DNA from: Ichthyophis bannanicus
Lineage: Eukaryota > Chordata > Amphibia > Gymnophiona > Ichthyophiidae
DNA length: 64,000 nt
Reading direction: 5' to 3'
Assembly (NCBI GenBank): GCA_033557465.1
Contig: CM066033.1
Location: 233,618,109-233,682,108, forward strand
The notes under the pieces are model-generated. The model was given only the letters and a program-made list of their open reading frames with translations, did no database searches and was not told the origin of the DNA. Below are positions 18,236 through 29,976 of this stretch, in pieces; position 1 is the first letter of the stretch, and each line of letters opens with the position of its first letter. The translations under genes and the position numbers were made by a program.

Positions 18236-18705
18236 TTGATTTAGGACAGCTAGGCGCCAGTACAGCCCTTAGCCGTCATCGCCATCCTCTAACCCTGAAT
18301 ATTCAATGCCAGGGTCATATATGGCCCTGGCATTGAATATCCGGGGTCGCTGCACATGCCTGGAAGCCGCAGAGGCTAACCAGGAAGCGGCAATATCTCA
18401 CCACTGTCCCGGTTAGCTTCTACAGGTAAAAACAGGCTAGCTTTTGCAGTGCCTATATTTTACCTGTACAAGTTAACCAGATAAGGGTGCGTTACCCGGT
18501 TAGCCTCTGTTGCTGCCCACAACACGCCCCGGAATGCCAATGACATGCCCTGAGGCTAAGCAGTTAGCATCGGGGCATAAAGGGGAGAGGATCGGGGATA
18601 TTCAGCGGCACTAACCGTATTATGCCACTGAATATCCCGCTGAGCGGCATTTACACGGTTTATAGGGCTGTAAACTGTGTAAATGCCTTTCAAATATCGG
18701 GTCCT
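18236..18705. repeat. Palindromic MITE-like repeat inserted in LINE fragment
   Basis: A non-coding block with internal inverted motifs: gaatattcaatgccagggtcat ... atggccctggcattgaatatc at the left, and ggcatttacacggttta ... taaactgtgtaaatgcc at the right. A related block in inverse orientation lies at 20420-20875. No transposase, no clear target duplication. Confidence 0.55.
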
Positions 18706-19225
18706 AGGAAAACTAACTTTGTCAAGATTCAGGAATACCTCAGTGAGTCACTATCTGATTGGGAACATCGGGGGGATGTAGGAAAGCAATGAGCAAAACT
18801 GAAAGGGGATATTTAAAGGACAACAATCCTTTTTGTTAGGAAAGCAAATAAATGTAAAAGGAAAAGAAGAACACTATTGTTCTTGAAAGAGGTAGCTTGA
18901 AAGGTATGGAAAAAGAAGATGGCCTTCATAAAATTCAAGAGATCACAGAAAGAGGAAGATAAGCAGCAATATTTGGAAAAGCTAAAAGAAGCTAGTAAAG
19001 TAGTCAGTAAAACAAAGATACAAATGGAAAAAGAAAATAACCAGTGCAATAATATGTTGGGATAAGACACTTTTCAGATATGTTAGCAAGAGGAGGCAGT
19101 ACAAAAGTGGTATTGTCAGACTCAAGGGTGAAGGGGAAGAATATATAGAAGCTGATGAAGATAAAGCGGAATTGCTTAACAAATATTTCTGTTCTGTGTT
19201 CACAGATGAAGGGCCAAGAGTAGGC
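18706..19225 (+). pseudogene. CR1/L3-type LINE fragment (linker before RT)
   Basis: Resumes the fragment of 18063-18235: FVKIQEYLSES, a lysine-rich stretch, DTFQ, SIVRLK-like and ADEDKAELLNKYFCSVFTDEGPR read across frames, the usual lead-in to RT in this clade (AELLNxYFxSVFT). Many stops; no RT follows. A LINE-like 3' tail (ggcgacatataaa then ttaa/gaaa runs) at 19330-19370 belongs to another fragment. Confidence 0.6.
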
Positions 19226-19369
19226 CCTCAGAAAACACACATAAATAAAAATGGAAGTGAGATGGATTTTGAATGACTTTTAGAAGTGTCTTAATTTTGC
19301 TTTAAGCCCCCCAGAACCTAAGGTAGATGGGCGACATATAAAGGTAATTAATTAAGAAAGAAAGAAAAA

Positions 19370-20420
19370 CTATGGCACCCATTGAGGTTGCAACATCTTT
19401 CCATAGACTGATATCACCAATGTCCGTTACACCCTCACAGCAATGGTTACCCAAGACAGCTGCAATTTCACAAATGGTGTATTTATTCAGAGTTGCAAGC
19501 AGATAGTGCAGAACAAACCATAACCATTACTTCTTGCAATTTCTGTGCTTTCCAGGTTTTCTCATCATTTGTCCAGGTATGCTTGACAAAACATCATGGT
19601 ATTTGCAATACTGGCAAGGTTGCAATGGGACCAAACTCTGTGGTGCTGGAGAGTGAAATAAGAACGCCAAATGCCAGATCTTCTAAGGAATTATGTACTA
19701 CAGCTATTCAGATGGCAATGTCATCCATGTAATGAGGACGGAATAGGGCCAAGTGGTTCAGGGGCTGCAGTAGTGTAAGTCAGCTGAGGAGAATCTATAT
19801 GGAGACACAGGCATTGACCTTGCAACCTTTAGGGACCCAAATCCTCCCAGAAAAGTAGGGAACTTGCTCAGACACATGCAACTCAGCTTTAAAAATGGTG
19901 GAGTTGGCTGAGTTAATTGGGATGGATAGCAGTCATCTGGCAAAAATCATGCAAATAGGAACAGAGCTACAGTAGTTACAGCAAGCAGACTGTGGGAAGG
20001 GTTTTTCTTTAAAACACGGAACAGGTAGCAGTACAGAGGAAACCCTTTATTCTGTCCCAGCTTGTTAAATCTCCACAAAGCTGCTTCTCCCGGCCCTTCC
20101 TAAGGCCCCAGTTAAAGTTCCTCCTTTGCATGACTTGTCTTGGAAGGACTCCTGGCTCCACGGGCCTCTCTCTCCTCCTACAGCTTGCTTGGTTCTTCAC
20201 CACTCCCTGTGACCCATCCCCTCCCAGTCCTGAACTCTGGGCTGCAGGCTTTCTTAAAGGGGACTGTTGATAATCCCTTTGGAGAGGGACAAGCAACATT
20301 CATAGACCCCATCACACAGGCCAAAGTGCGTGTATTCAGATATCCTCTATAAAAGCTAGTCTTCTTTTAAAAAATAGAACAATGAAAAATTGATTGCCAT
20401 CTAACAGGGACTATGTGCAT
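19370..20420. other. No recognisable feature
   Basis: Low-complexity and unique-looking sequence. Short ORFs at 19493-19732 and 20009-20352 have no motif. A C/T-rich block (20030-20260) could be part of an old LTR, but no partner was found. Confidence 0.4.
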
Positions 20421-20875
20421 CTAGTGAGGATAGGCCCAATATTTAAAGGCATTCACATGATTTACAAACCTGTAAATCATGTAAATGCCACTTAGAGGGA
20501 TATTAAGCAGCACTAACACAGTTAGTGCCACTGAATATCCGCAGTGCTGTGCTACCCCGGTGCTGTGTAGCATCATGGTGTGTCGTGGGCATTCCAGAGC
20601 AGAACAGTGGAGGCACCCATCGCTAACTGGGCAGAGGCGATATTGAACTGCTGCTTGGTTAGCGACCCATGGGTAAAGATAGGTGTGGGAAAACTGGCCT
20701 ATCTTTAGCTATAGGGGCAAACCAGGCAGTGGTTCAATATCACTGCTACCCAACTAGCTTCACGTCATGCAGCAGACCCGGATATTCAATGCCGGTGACC
20801 GGATATGACCCTGGCATTGAATACCTGGTGTTAAGTTTCAGCGGTGATGGCTATGCGCTTTAGAAGCGCTAGCTG
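20420..20875. repeat. Second palindromic MITE-like repeat (inverse of 18236-18705 type)
   Basis: Contains ggcattcacatgatttac ... gtaaatcatgtaaatgcc, gtgccactgaatatcc, and later gatattcaatgccggtgaccggatatgaccctggcattgaat. These are the motifs of 18236-18705 in reversed order. Confidence 0.55.
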
Positions 20876-20904
20876 CCTTGTTGAATCTCAGGGCTGATAA
20901 TTTC

Positions 20905-21010
20905 AAAATAGGGCTTCTAAGTCTGGAGCTGGAGATGGCACCTATTTTAAGCCTATTTTATGAAGACACATGGGTGCCTATGGGGGTCTTTTTAGAAGCC
21001 CTATTTATGA
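20905..21010. repeat. Short inverted repeat
   Basis: aaaatagggcttctaa (20905-20920) and ttagaagccctattta (20992-21007) form arms of a fold-back; cattcagacatcc repeats the inverse ggatgtctgaa just beside it. 21130-22060 shows nothing further except homopolymers (C run at ~21745, T run at ~21932). Confidence 0.5.
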
Positions 21011-22689
21011 TTTGGATGTCTGAAAACAGCCATTCAGACATCCCAATCAGATCCACGTCGCAAGAGGCATTTTAGAAAGTTTAAACATGTCCAGCGCAAT
21101 CACATGTATGTCGCACGGGGTCTGCCCAGTACAGTTCAAGAAAGATACGATTTTAGACTGGTGCAGCAGATCTCAATTTGACATCGGAGATGTCCATGGC
21201 TATACCTGCTCATTTTGGCAAACTAACACCTGTAAAGAGGAGAGGAGAATGACCCTTCATTCCCCAAATAGTTTTCACTCCTTCAGAAAAATGTGACAGT
21301 AAGTAAAAATATATTTATGTAAACTCCTGCACCACTGCATGACCTCGTTTTCAAAATGGCAGACTGGGACATGTATGTGGTGTGGCATTCTGAAACAGGG
21401 CTGCAGGCACATCTATGTTCCCAAAATGGCAGTTGTCTTCATCTGACAGGTGCAGGTTCCTAAAATGGGGCAAAAACCTGAACATGTTTGACCCATTGCT
21501 GTGCATATCCTCATTTTCCCTTTTATTTCACAGACACATGTATCTTTCAGGATGGGGAAAGATTGATTTTGCAAGGCATTTGATGTTTCCACCTTCTCTG
21601 CTGTTCCTCCCACTGATTCTCAGACATTTTGCCTTCAAGTTTCTTTATAAAATACTAGCATAAATCTTGCAGAAATTGTGCCTAGATTAAAGGTGCAGGC
21701 ATCACTTCTGATTGAAAGCAGGCATAAATATTAGCATCCCTGCCCCCCCCCCAACCCTCCCCAATGTTGTGCTAATAGCAACAGGAGCTTTCCCTGATGC
21801 CTGTTTCATCTGAGGTGACGTGTCAATGTTGACTTCCTGTTTGAAAAGTTTTGGCAGGTATTTTACCAGTTATTAGAGTGAGCTTCCCCACTCCATTTAT
21901 AAAAAATTTCTAAGGTTATTGTAAGTGGGGGTTTTTTTTTTTACATTTGGGGGCTAGCATTTTTTATGAAGTATGGTTGAATAGTACAAAACGCTTTTTG
22001 ATGCTTTTATATTTTTTCCACAGATACTTACTGCTTTTCTATAATTAGGGATCCGGTAGCTTATCTGATGGAAACTACATTTATTTTGAACATTTGAGTA
22101 GTCAACATTATTGTTATATTTATATTAATGAACAACAAAGGAAATTTGCCCATTTAAATAAGGAAGCGTTCTTAAATAAAGTTCTTCCTCAACTTACAAC
22201 TTATTCCAATGACATTAACAACTCTATAATTATATGGAACAACCCCATACAAAATGCTTCCACTCCTCCATCAGACCCACCAGGCAAACAACATAAAGAT
22301 CGGAAAAATGGTTCACCCATGAGTTTACTAAACTAAAAAGACAACCAAAAAGCAAGAAAAAAAGTGGAGACTCATCAAAACTCAAGAAAACAAAACACTC
22401 TACCTCAATCTACTTACAACTTACAAAAATGCCATTAATTATACGAAAAGAGAATACCACATTAAGATAATAAACTCGTCCTTAAACCGTGTCAGAGAAC
22501 TATTCGCAATTGTCAGATTACTTACAAGAACTGGTCAGGCTGAATCAGAAATGGATAATATTCACCCGCAAACCCTTGCCAACCATTTTGCAGAAAAACT
22601 AAGAAATAAAAACCCCAATCATATCCTCCCCTAAACTGAACAACAAACAAATATCAACAATTGGCAAAAGTTTTACATAATTGACCGAA

Positions 22690-23295
22690 AACACTTACTA
22701 CACATAATTTCTAAAATAAACACCACAAACTCCCCCCTTGATCCATGCCCGGTTTCATGGATCAAATCCGAATGCATACAGACCCATAGCCAGTATCCTG
22801 TTTATTGTGAAAATAATTGAAAAAGTAATCCAAATACAACTTCAGGATTTCATCGATCTAAATGCCTCTCTAGATACATACCAATTTGGATTTCGCCCTT
22901 TCGATGGCATGGAAACCCTGTTGATATCCCTAATGGACAATCTTATCAGAGGCACAGACAACCTTAATCGAGCATTTATCCTCCTTTTCATTGATATCGC
23001 ATCAGCGTTTGACAACCTTAACCGCACCACCCTAATTAAGAGACTGTCACAAATAGGATTAGGAGGCACAGCCCTACAATGGTTCATATCATGCCTCTCA
23101 AACCGTAAACTATGTATCCAAGTAGGCCAGGAAACATCAGATACATTCCCCAAAGGCCAAGGGATACCGCAAGGATCAGCACTTTCAGCATTATTTTTCA
23201 ATCTATACCTACAGCCAATTAGTAACATTTTCAAAAAATACAGCATCAAATATTACATTTATGTTGTCCCTCCCAATAGACATAAACAATATTAA
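22690..23295 (+). pseudogene. L2-type reverse transcriptase, catalytic box lost
   Basis: Encodes YRPIASILFIVKIIEKVIQ, YQFGFRPFDGMETLLISL, motif A LLFIDIASAFDNLN, motif B GIPQGSALSALFFNLYL. Where YADD should follow (KYYIY...), the sequence reads VVPPNR, so the catalytic Asp pair is gone. The C-terminal pieces follow after the SINE: VKYLGIILDQSLSM (~23730), and LHWLP (~24027) to WNSL (~24255). Several frameshifts. Confidence 0.8.
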
Positions 23296-23359
23296 CTACA
23301 ACATACTCTCAGAATACATCAAAGAAACTCAATCCAGGTTGATCACCAACAATCTGAAT

Positions 23360-23594
23360 TTTTTTTTTTGTTTAGTGCCATCAAGTCAGTGTTGACTCAT
23401 AGTGACCCAGCTACTGCTGGGTTTTCTTGGCAATGTATCACTGGAAGTAGATTGCCAGCCTCTTCTTCTGAGGCAATGGAGGGTAAAGTGACTTGCCCAA
23501 AGTCACAAGGAGTGCCAGTGGGAATTGAACCCTTGATCTTCTGGGTACTAGGCAGTTGCTCTAACTACTAGGCTACTCCTCCACTTTGAATATA
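23360..23594 (-). mobile_element. tRNA-derived SINE, minus strand
   Basis: Minus strand: tRNA-like head at the right end with A-box-like TAGTTAGAGCAACTG and B box GGGTTCAATTCC; a body with TGGGCAAGTCACTT; a tail with TGAGTCAACACTGACTTGATGGCAC and an A-run (the T-run at 23360). Flanked by 12-bp target duplications aacaatctgaat (23348-23359 and 23595-23606). Inserted in the L2-type LINE. It is not a functional tRNA gene. Confidence 0.85.
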
Positions 23595-24819
23595 AACAAT
23601 CTGAATATATACAATCTGAATATAAACCTCAAAAAAACAGAAACCCTATTTATTTCAAGAAATCAAAATTTCACCTCCCCTCCCAACCAATCACAATTAA
23701 TGACATGACTCTCCCAGTTAAACAGGAGGTAAAATACCTTGGAATAATATTGGATCAATCCCTCAGCATGATACCCCATCTATAACAAACAGAACCGTCT
23801 ACTTCAAGCTAGATACTATCCAACACCTAAGACCCCTACTTCATACTCAAGATTTCAGGTCAGTAGTCCATGCTCTCATTACACCCCATATAGACTACTG
23901 TAATAGCCTGTTACAGGGCCTACTAGTAAAAACCTTAATAATTTGTCAAAGAGCACAAAGCGTAACAGCAAGAATAGTATACAAGGCCCGATTGACTGAA
24001 CACATAACCCCGAACTTATACGACCTTCATTGGCTCCCAGTAGGGAGCCAAGTAAAATACAAGCTGATAACATTCAAACTGATCAACAACATAGCCACAT
24101 CATACCTATCTACTCTCATACAAACCCAACCAGACTCCAGATCCCGCAGGCAAAATGCAAAACACTCACTGGTAACACCAACCTCCATACGCAAGACAAA
24201 ACAGTCCACCAGCTCCATAGAATTCTCCTACACTGCTCCTAGTCTCTGGAACTCACTGTAGTCAATCTGTGCAACCAAAGACCTACAGTTATTCAGAAAA
24301 GAAATCAAAACATATCTCCTTACTGAACACTATGGTAACATCAATGATAACCCAACCTCACAAGCACCTAACTCACCTCACCTTATGATCACCACTCAAA
24401 CCCCTGTACCACCCCAATCAATAACCCCTGTTCATATCTAAACTCACAGAAATACACACAAACAGTAACCTTTAAATAGTTACTAGTCATCAGTTCAGAC
24501 AACTATGTATATAAAGCATTCGCTTCATGTTAAATATACCTGTGGATCTATGTAAATAGTTCAACCTCTGTTCTATGTAATATGTTGTGTTAAATGTAAA
24601 CCAACCCTGATCTCTGGAAGGGGCTGTATAGAAGAACCAAATAAATACATAAATAAATAAAAATAAACTGGGACTGATGAGTGATGGGAAATGTGGGTAA
24701 GGGATGATGGAACAGGGTAGTGTCAGAGAGATAAAAAATACAGAAATGGTCAGATGGGATGGAAAGAGAGGAAAGGGAAGAGAGATCAGGAGAGAGGGTA
24801 AGAGAAGAGACAATCAGAT

Positions 24820-25345
24820 TGAGAGTATGACCTGCTGAGTAGTTAGGAAAGAGTACATGTTGTTGGAGGGAAAGATCAGAGAGTAGTTGATGAAGAGTGT
24901 TGTCGCAAGCTGTTGTCAGAGAGGAGTAGTAGATATTAAAATCACCCAAAACAATGAAGGGATAAAAGAGAGAAGCCTCAGAGAGAGTATAGAGAAAGGA
25001 ATTCCAGAGGTGAGGATGCATAGATGGGGGGGGGGGGGGGGGGCATAGATAACCATCAGATAAATGGGGGGAGAACCATTAAGGCGGACAAGAAGAAACT
25101 CAGGGTAAAACAAAGTAGGGGAAGACATCAGAGTGGAAGGAAGGGTGGATTGGGCTAAGATGGCTACACCTTCACCAGTGCAACCCAGCCTGGGAGCAGA
25201 AAATGCAACATAAAGCAAGGTTGGTGGCACCAGTTCACCTTCCCTCAGCCAAATTTCTGTCAAAAACAGAATGTCAAGATCATGACATTCTATAAGGTCA
25301 TGAATGAGTAGGGTTTTAACCCTAAGAGAGCGGCAATTAAGGAGG
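24820..25345 (-). pseudogene. LINE endonuclease fragment, minus strand
   Basis: Minus strand, across frames: LLNCRSLR, DLDILFLTEIWL, LVRLNGSPPIYLMVIYAPP, LVLGDFNIYYSS, FPNYSAGHTLNLIVSS and IPSDHFCI, the ordered motifs of an apurinic-type endonuclease (RSxxNK, TExW, YxPP, GDFN, SDH). Catalytic Glu (TEIW), Asp (GDFN) and His (SDH) are present, but frames shift and a G run of 18 nt lies at 25025-25042. Of L2/Rex1 type. No RT follows on the left. Upstream (25345-25890) is GC-rich and may be its 5' leader. Confidence 0.7.
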
Positions 25346-25889
25346 GCAGAGCAAAGTGGGATAGAGGGACTGGGAGGGAGGGGGCGGGGAGAACAGAAAT
25401 GGGAAAAGGTAACAGGTTCTCAAGTACTTGCGTAATGGCAGGGGCAGGGGTAAAAGGATATGGGCGCAAGAGGCTCCAGACCCATAGCATAGGTGTGGAG
25501 GCCATGGGTATAGTGAGGTACAGCCATAGGAGAAGCAGCAGTAACCCATGCAGGCCCGGAGGGTACTCCAAGGGGGCAGAGGGCCTAATGAGACATGGCA
25601 TGGAAAGATGGCTGATTTTGTAGTTGGTGCCCCTAGAGTCACCCCCAAGGAGCACATCCTGCTCCTTTGGTGCGCCCTTCGGCGTGTGCCCATGGCACAA
25701 AATGCCAGAAATGTGGCCTTTAAATACTGCTCAGGGTACATGTTGGTCGCAGCCGCGTCACTTCCGGGTGGTAGAGACTTGCTAGTGAGAGCCAGGAGAG
25801 TCTGAAAAACAACAGCAGCAGCAACAAACAGTGAGCACAGGCAGCAACTCACAAATAAGCAGGACAGATAACAGGGACAAAACACATTC

Positions 25890-27330
25890 AGCTATAGTCA
25901 ATAGAAGACAATGAAGTTTATGGAAAAAGTTTAAATTCCTTGTCAGGGTTTTACTTTGTTTCCGAAATATGCCACTTTTGCATTGATATTTAACAGCAGT
26001 TCAATCTTCAGCTAATTGGCATCCACATTAAATAAGAACCTATGACCACAAAGTCCTCACACTGAACCTTAATTGCTAACTACATAATAATGTTGTCAAG
26101 AATGGCTTCCATTTGTATGTATTTAGTAACTTTCATCAGAGTTTATAATTGATAACACATAATATATATATTAGCCCATCTCTCATTTCTTAGTACAAAG
26201 GATTTGCAAGAACTCCACTCTGAAATCAAAAGTCCCCCCACTTAATCTTAACAGATGTTTCTGAAGTCTAAAAGATTAAGAAAGATTTCAGCATAAAAAT
26301 CAAAGAAAATACCCTGACCTTAAAAAGGATAAAACATAAAGCGCTAAACAAACCGAAAGTCCATTTTGACAGCTGCATCTGACTGAATTGATGAGGTGCT
26401 ATTGATGTTTGGATTAAACTATGCCTCTGTGATCAAGTACTCAGACATAGGATAAAAGTAGAATATATTCTTTAATCCTGCCAACTAATTTTGTGTAGGC
26501 ACTGGAAAGCAATGGTTACAAAAGAAATGTTGAAAGTGCCTTCACTTTTGCTTATTGACAAAGTCATTTTATTAATTCACCAAGTACACCATCGGCGTTT
26601 AGCCAACAGGAGGAAATCCATACAGGACAGAGTGTTTGCCACTGACAAATCACAAAAAATTTCAAGTCGTTAAGGATAGAATCAATAGGATGTTATTCTG
26701 AAGGGACAGGAGGAGGAAACAATAAAATGTAATAGAAAAATTAGATATTGATCCCTTTTCTTTCTTTTTTCTTTTTTTACAAAATCTTCATTATAAAACA
26801 AAGAGTAAACAAGATTGGGTTTCTAAGTCTACTCTTTTTATGTCTGCCTTGGATTATGAGAAAGGAATGATATATTACTGTTTAGATATCACCTATTCCT
26901 TTCTCAGGTGTCATCTACTATAAGCTAGGAAAAATTCTCAAGACATGAGCTGTGGAAACACGAGGGTAAAGCCAATGATCTAGTAAACTCTTTTGCGTCA
27001 TATGGGCACTGTCTGCGGGGCTCTGTATATATCCCCTATTCATGAATTCTCAAAATGTACGTATATGGATAGTATGGGGCTAAAGAGGAGACTGACCTGC
27101 TCCAAGGAAATACATATAAATTGAAGCCTGAAGTAAACCAAATTGTGGCTGAACATTGCCACTATATTGAGAGCTGAGAAAACTACTACTACTCAGTCAT
27201 GCAGGGTAGACCAATGAATAAAAAGGAAGGTCACAATCTCTGGGAGATGTGGACCGGAAAAGAGTAGTGAGGAAATTATCTGTTCTTGAGCAGGGGAAGA
27301 AAGTGAAAGTTCAATTTTCAAAGACTTTAT
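25890..27330. other. No recognisable feature
   Basis: AT-rich sequence without ORFs of note, without terminal repeats and without similarity to other parts of the window. A T-rich stretch at 26757-26780 only. Confidence 0.4.
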
Positions 27331-27334
27331 CCAG

Positions 27335-28795
27335 ATGGCTCATAGGGAGATGGAGGGAAGGTGCTATCTGGACAAGGGCACTGAGAGATATAGTCAGCAG
27401 CACTATCCGGACTGAGACCAATTTCGATCAGGGCCCGTCCGGATGTCCAACATCTGGACAGGCTGGATTTGCACCTGATTCTGCACCTGCAGGAGCTATA
27501 CATTCCCATCAGAGCACAATCGGGGCAAAGAGCTTGGACGGGCCAGACGGACCCCAATTCTGCATGTGTGGTTCCCTGCCCATCTAACCCTCCCAATGCC
27601 CCTGCATGAAGCCCGGTGTCGTAGTATCCCATCGTTATGGCACCAGGATGCCATGCAGGAGCTCTGATCTCCCGCAGAAGTTAGAAGATGCTGTTCCTTG
27701 TCGCCCAACCCCCAAAGGGGCCTGCCAGGGCCAGGATAGGGCTGCAGGGAACCTCCTGGTGCTCCTCACCTCTGGTGCAGATCTCCTTCCTCGGGGAGAC
27801 TTATTCCATCTCTGAGGTGGGATAAGTTCCCCAGCCAACTCTGACTTCCTGGACATACAGGGTCGTGCCTCCACCCTGCTCATGCTCCTCCTCCAGTCCA
27901 CCCCCTCCCACCCCCATCCAGAACTCTGTGCACATCTCCTCTGTACGTGCGGGGAGCGTTGGGATCAGCATCGGGCCCAAGCGTTGGGTGGAGGATATGC
28001 ATCCAAAACGGACGTACTCCCCACTAAACGCTGCTCAGAATGACCCCCATAGTGTCACTGAATATTTCCAGAGATCGCCCCAGCACCATCCAATTAGTAC
28101 AGGGGCATCCATGGGTGCAGTTAGGACTGTGCAACCACTATTCAGATAAATGCTGACCTTATCTGGATAGCAAAGATTTCCAGTCAGCCCTTATCTAGAC
28201 AGCAATTTAAGCCTGCTTTTCAGATGACCTGAGCAATCCTGATAAGTGCTGACTGAAAATCACGCTATCTGGATAAGGTCAGCACTTACCCAGATAATTT
28301 TATAACCCAAATGTTCAGCAGCAGCCACTATCCAGAACTGCCACTGAATATTTGTGGCCAATATTAAAGCACCATGGCAGTCAGACATGGCGCTTAAATA
28401 GCGAAAGGGATATTCAGTGGCAATATCTGGATAGTAGCTGCTGTGGAATATTCGGATTGAGTGGCACTATCCAGATCGGTGCTGACCTTATCCAGACAGC
28501 TGCGATTTTCAGTCAGCAATTATCTGGATAATAATTTAGACTTGTTTTTACATGGCCTAAGCAATTCGAATAAATATCGACTGAAAATCACTGCTATCCG
28601 GATAAGTTCTGCAGTTATCCAGATAAAGGTAGCACCACCTGCGGTCTGCCCACGGACTGCCCTTATATCAACCGGATAGTGCCGGGCAGTCTGTTCAGAG
28701 GCACCCTTATACTACAGCCTCCTGTTGGTTTTCTGGATAAGGGTTTTGAATAACAGCCTGCTGGATTATATTTAGTGCTGCGGCTAACCGCTGTG
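27335..28795. repeat. Cluster of palindromic repeats built on 'ctatccggataa' motifs
   Basis: Motifs of the type actatccagatc, ctatctggataaggtcagcact and cagtcagcaNttatctgga recur in both orientations. Two related blocks follow each other at about 28140-28440 and 28450-28790 (each with gctgaccttatc-ggat...ttcagtcagc, aatttaNgcctg/acttg, gactgaaaatcactgctatc). They are probably nested non-autonomous DNA elements. Confidence 0.5.
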
Positions 28796-28811
28796 ATGTT
28801 TAAATATCACT

Positions 28812-29105
28812 CCGTTTATTTATTATTATTCTCTTATATACTGCGCTATCCTGCATCAGTGTGGTTTACATTGAACAAACTGAAATTACATTGAACAGGG
28901 CATTATAACTTGGAGATAACTATTTTACAGGGAACATGGACTATGGAGGGTTAAGTGGCTTGTGCAAGACCACAAGGAGCACCTGTGGGACTAGAAACTC
29001 CAGTCCTTCCGGCCCAAGGTTGCTGTCCTCTAGTGGGATTTGAACCCCCGACCTTCTGGCCTGATGTACCTTGCTCCAACCACTAGGCTACTCCTCCACT
29101 TTAAA
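28812..29105 (-). mobile_element. tRNA-headed SINE with LINE-like tail, minus strand
   Basis: Minus strand: head with A-box-like TAGCCTAGTGGTTGGAGC and B box GGGTTCAAATCC, then GTCTTGCACAAGCCACTTAACC. The tail (cagtgtggtttacattgaacaaactg on plus) resembles LINE 3' ends. A second copy lies at 52345-52628. Confidence 0.75.
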
Positions 29106-29432
29106 AATCAGCCCATGAATTATTTTTTTCCTCATAACTGGAGAAGGAGGTTTCTCCAACAACTGAGTGAAACAAGTCAAAAGAGACTCAGAAGAAGAGT
29201 AGTGTCTCAGAGGCAAAAATCCCTAGTCTACAGTGAGAAGAGCAATCAGAGGCATGCACTGATTTTTATCCAAATACAAACACAGAATGACATGCATTTT
29301 GGGAACATATTCTAACTGGACTTTGTCGTTACAGAATTAGGCAGGGCATTGAGCAAGAATGTTGTTTGCACAGGGCCCCGTGTTTCAGGGGGGCCCGCGC
29401 AAACAACATTCTGCATCAGGCCCAGATAGAAT

Positions 29433-29800
29433 TTTTAAAAAAACGGCTGCTGCTGCCGCTGCCGCTGTGGCAGCAGCAGAATCAAGCGTCCTGCAGGCCC
29501 CCCCCCCCCCCATGTCCAGCAGAGCCTTCCCTGCAGCTCCCTCAGCGTCATCTTTCACAGCCGCGAAGGGAGAGTTTCTCCCTTGCGGCTCTGTTAAGCC
29601 CGCTGGGGCTGATGTGATATCCCATCAGCCCCAGCAAGCTTAACAGAGCCGCAAGAAAAGGAAACTCTCACTTTGTGGCTCTGAAAAGCTCACGCTGAGG
29701 GAGCTGCAGGGAAGGCTCTGCCAGGCGGGGGAGGCCCCGCGGGATGCTTGATTCTGCCGCTGCCATGGCGACAGCGGAAGCAGCAGACGGTTTGTTTATT
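29433..29800. repeat. ~370-bp GC-rich fold-back palindrome
   Basis: Two arms of about 165-180 bp (left 29433-29612, right 29622-29800) are inverse copies: ctctgttaagcccgctggggctgatg faces catcagccccagcaagcttaacagag. Further out, ctgcagctccctcagcg faces cgctgagggagctgcag, and ccgctg-gcagcagcagaatcaagc faces gcttgattctgccgctgcc. The spacer is about 8 bp (tgatatcc). Directly left of the minisatellite. Confidence 0.85.
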
Positions 29801-29814
29801 TTTTAATCTACCTG

Positions 29815-29976
29815 GGCTGATGGGGGGAGGGGGGTTAGGACTGGAGGTGGGCTGATGGGGGGTTAGGACTGGTAATGGGCTGATGGGGGGCTAAGACTGG
29901 AAATGGGCTGATGGGGGGGTTAGGATTTGAAGTGGGCTGATGGGGGTTAGGACTGGTAATGGGCTATGGGGGGTCT
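29815..29976 (+). repeat. 28-bp minisatellite, part before the provirus
   Basis: Units of the form ggaaatgggctgatggggg-ttaggact. The array continues right after the provirus at 41612, so the provirus inserted into it. Confidence 0.9.

Larger units (their letters stand above)
22060..24668 (+). mobile_element. L2-type LINE copy, internally deleted, plus strand
   Basis: Contains the EN-RT linker (KEAFLNKVLPQL; KVINSSLN-like stretch near 22460), a broken RT (22690-23295, resuming after a SINE at 23607), the RT C-terminal region and a 3' end gtaaaccaaccctgatctctggaaggggctgtat followed by (aata)n at 24640-24668. It is related to the minus-strand copy at 46104-49690: both encode SPLDPCPVSWIK and YRPIASI-FI-KIIEK, but about 40 codons between these blocks are deleted here at ~22765. 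Confidence 0.8.

Noticed and set aside
23360..23594. Functional tRNA gene on the minus strand
   Set aside because: A and B boxes belong to a SINE head; there is no complete cloverleaf, and target duplications mark an insertion.
29359..29643. Ala/Pro-rich ORFs of 83-94 codons
   Set aside because: They fall inside the GC-rich palindrome arms.
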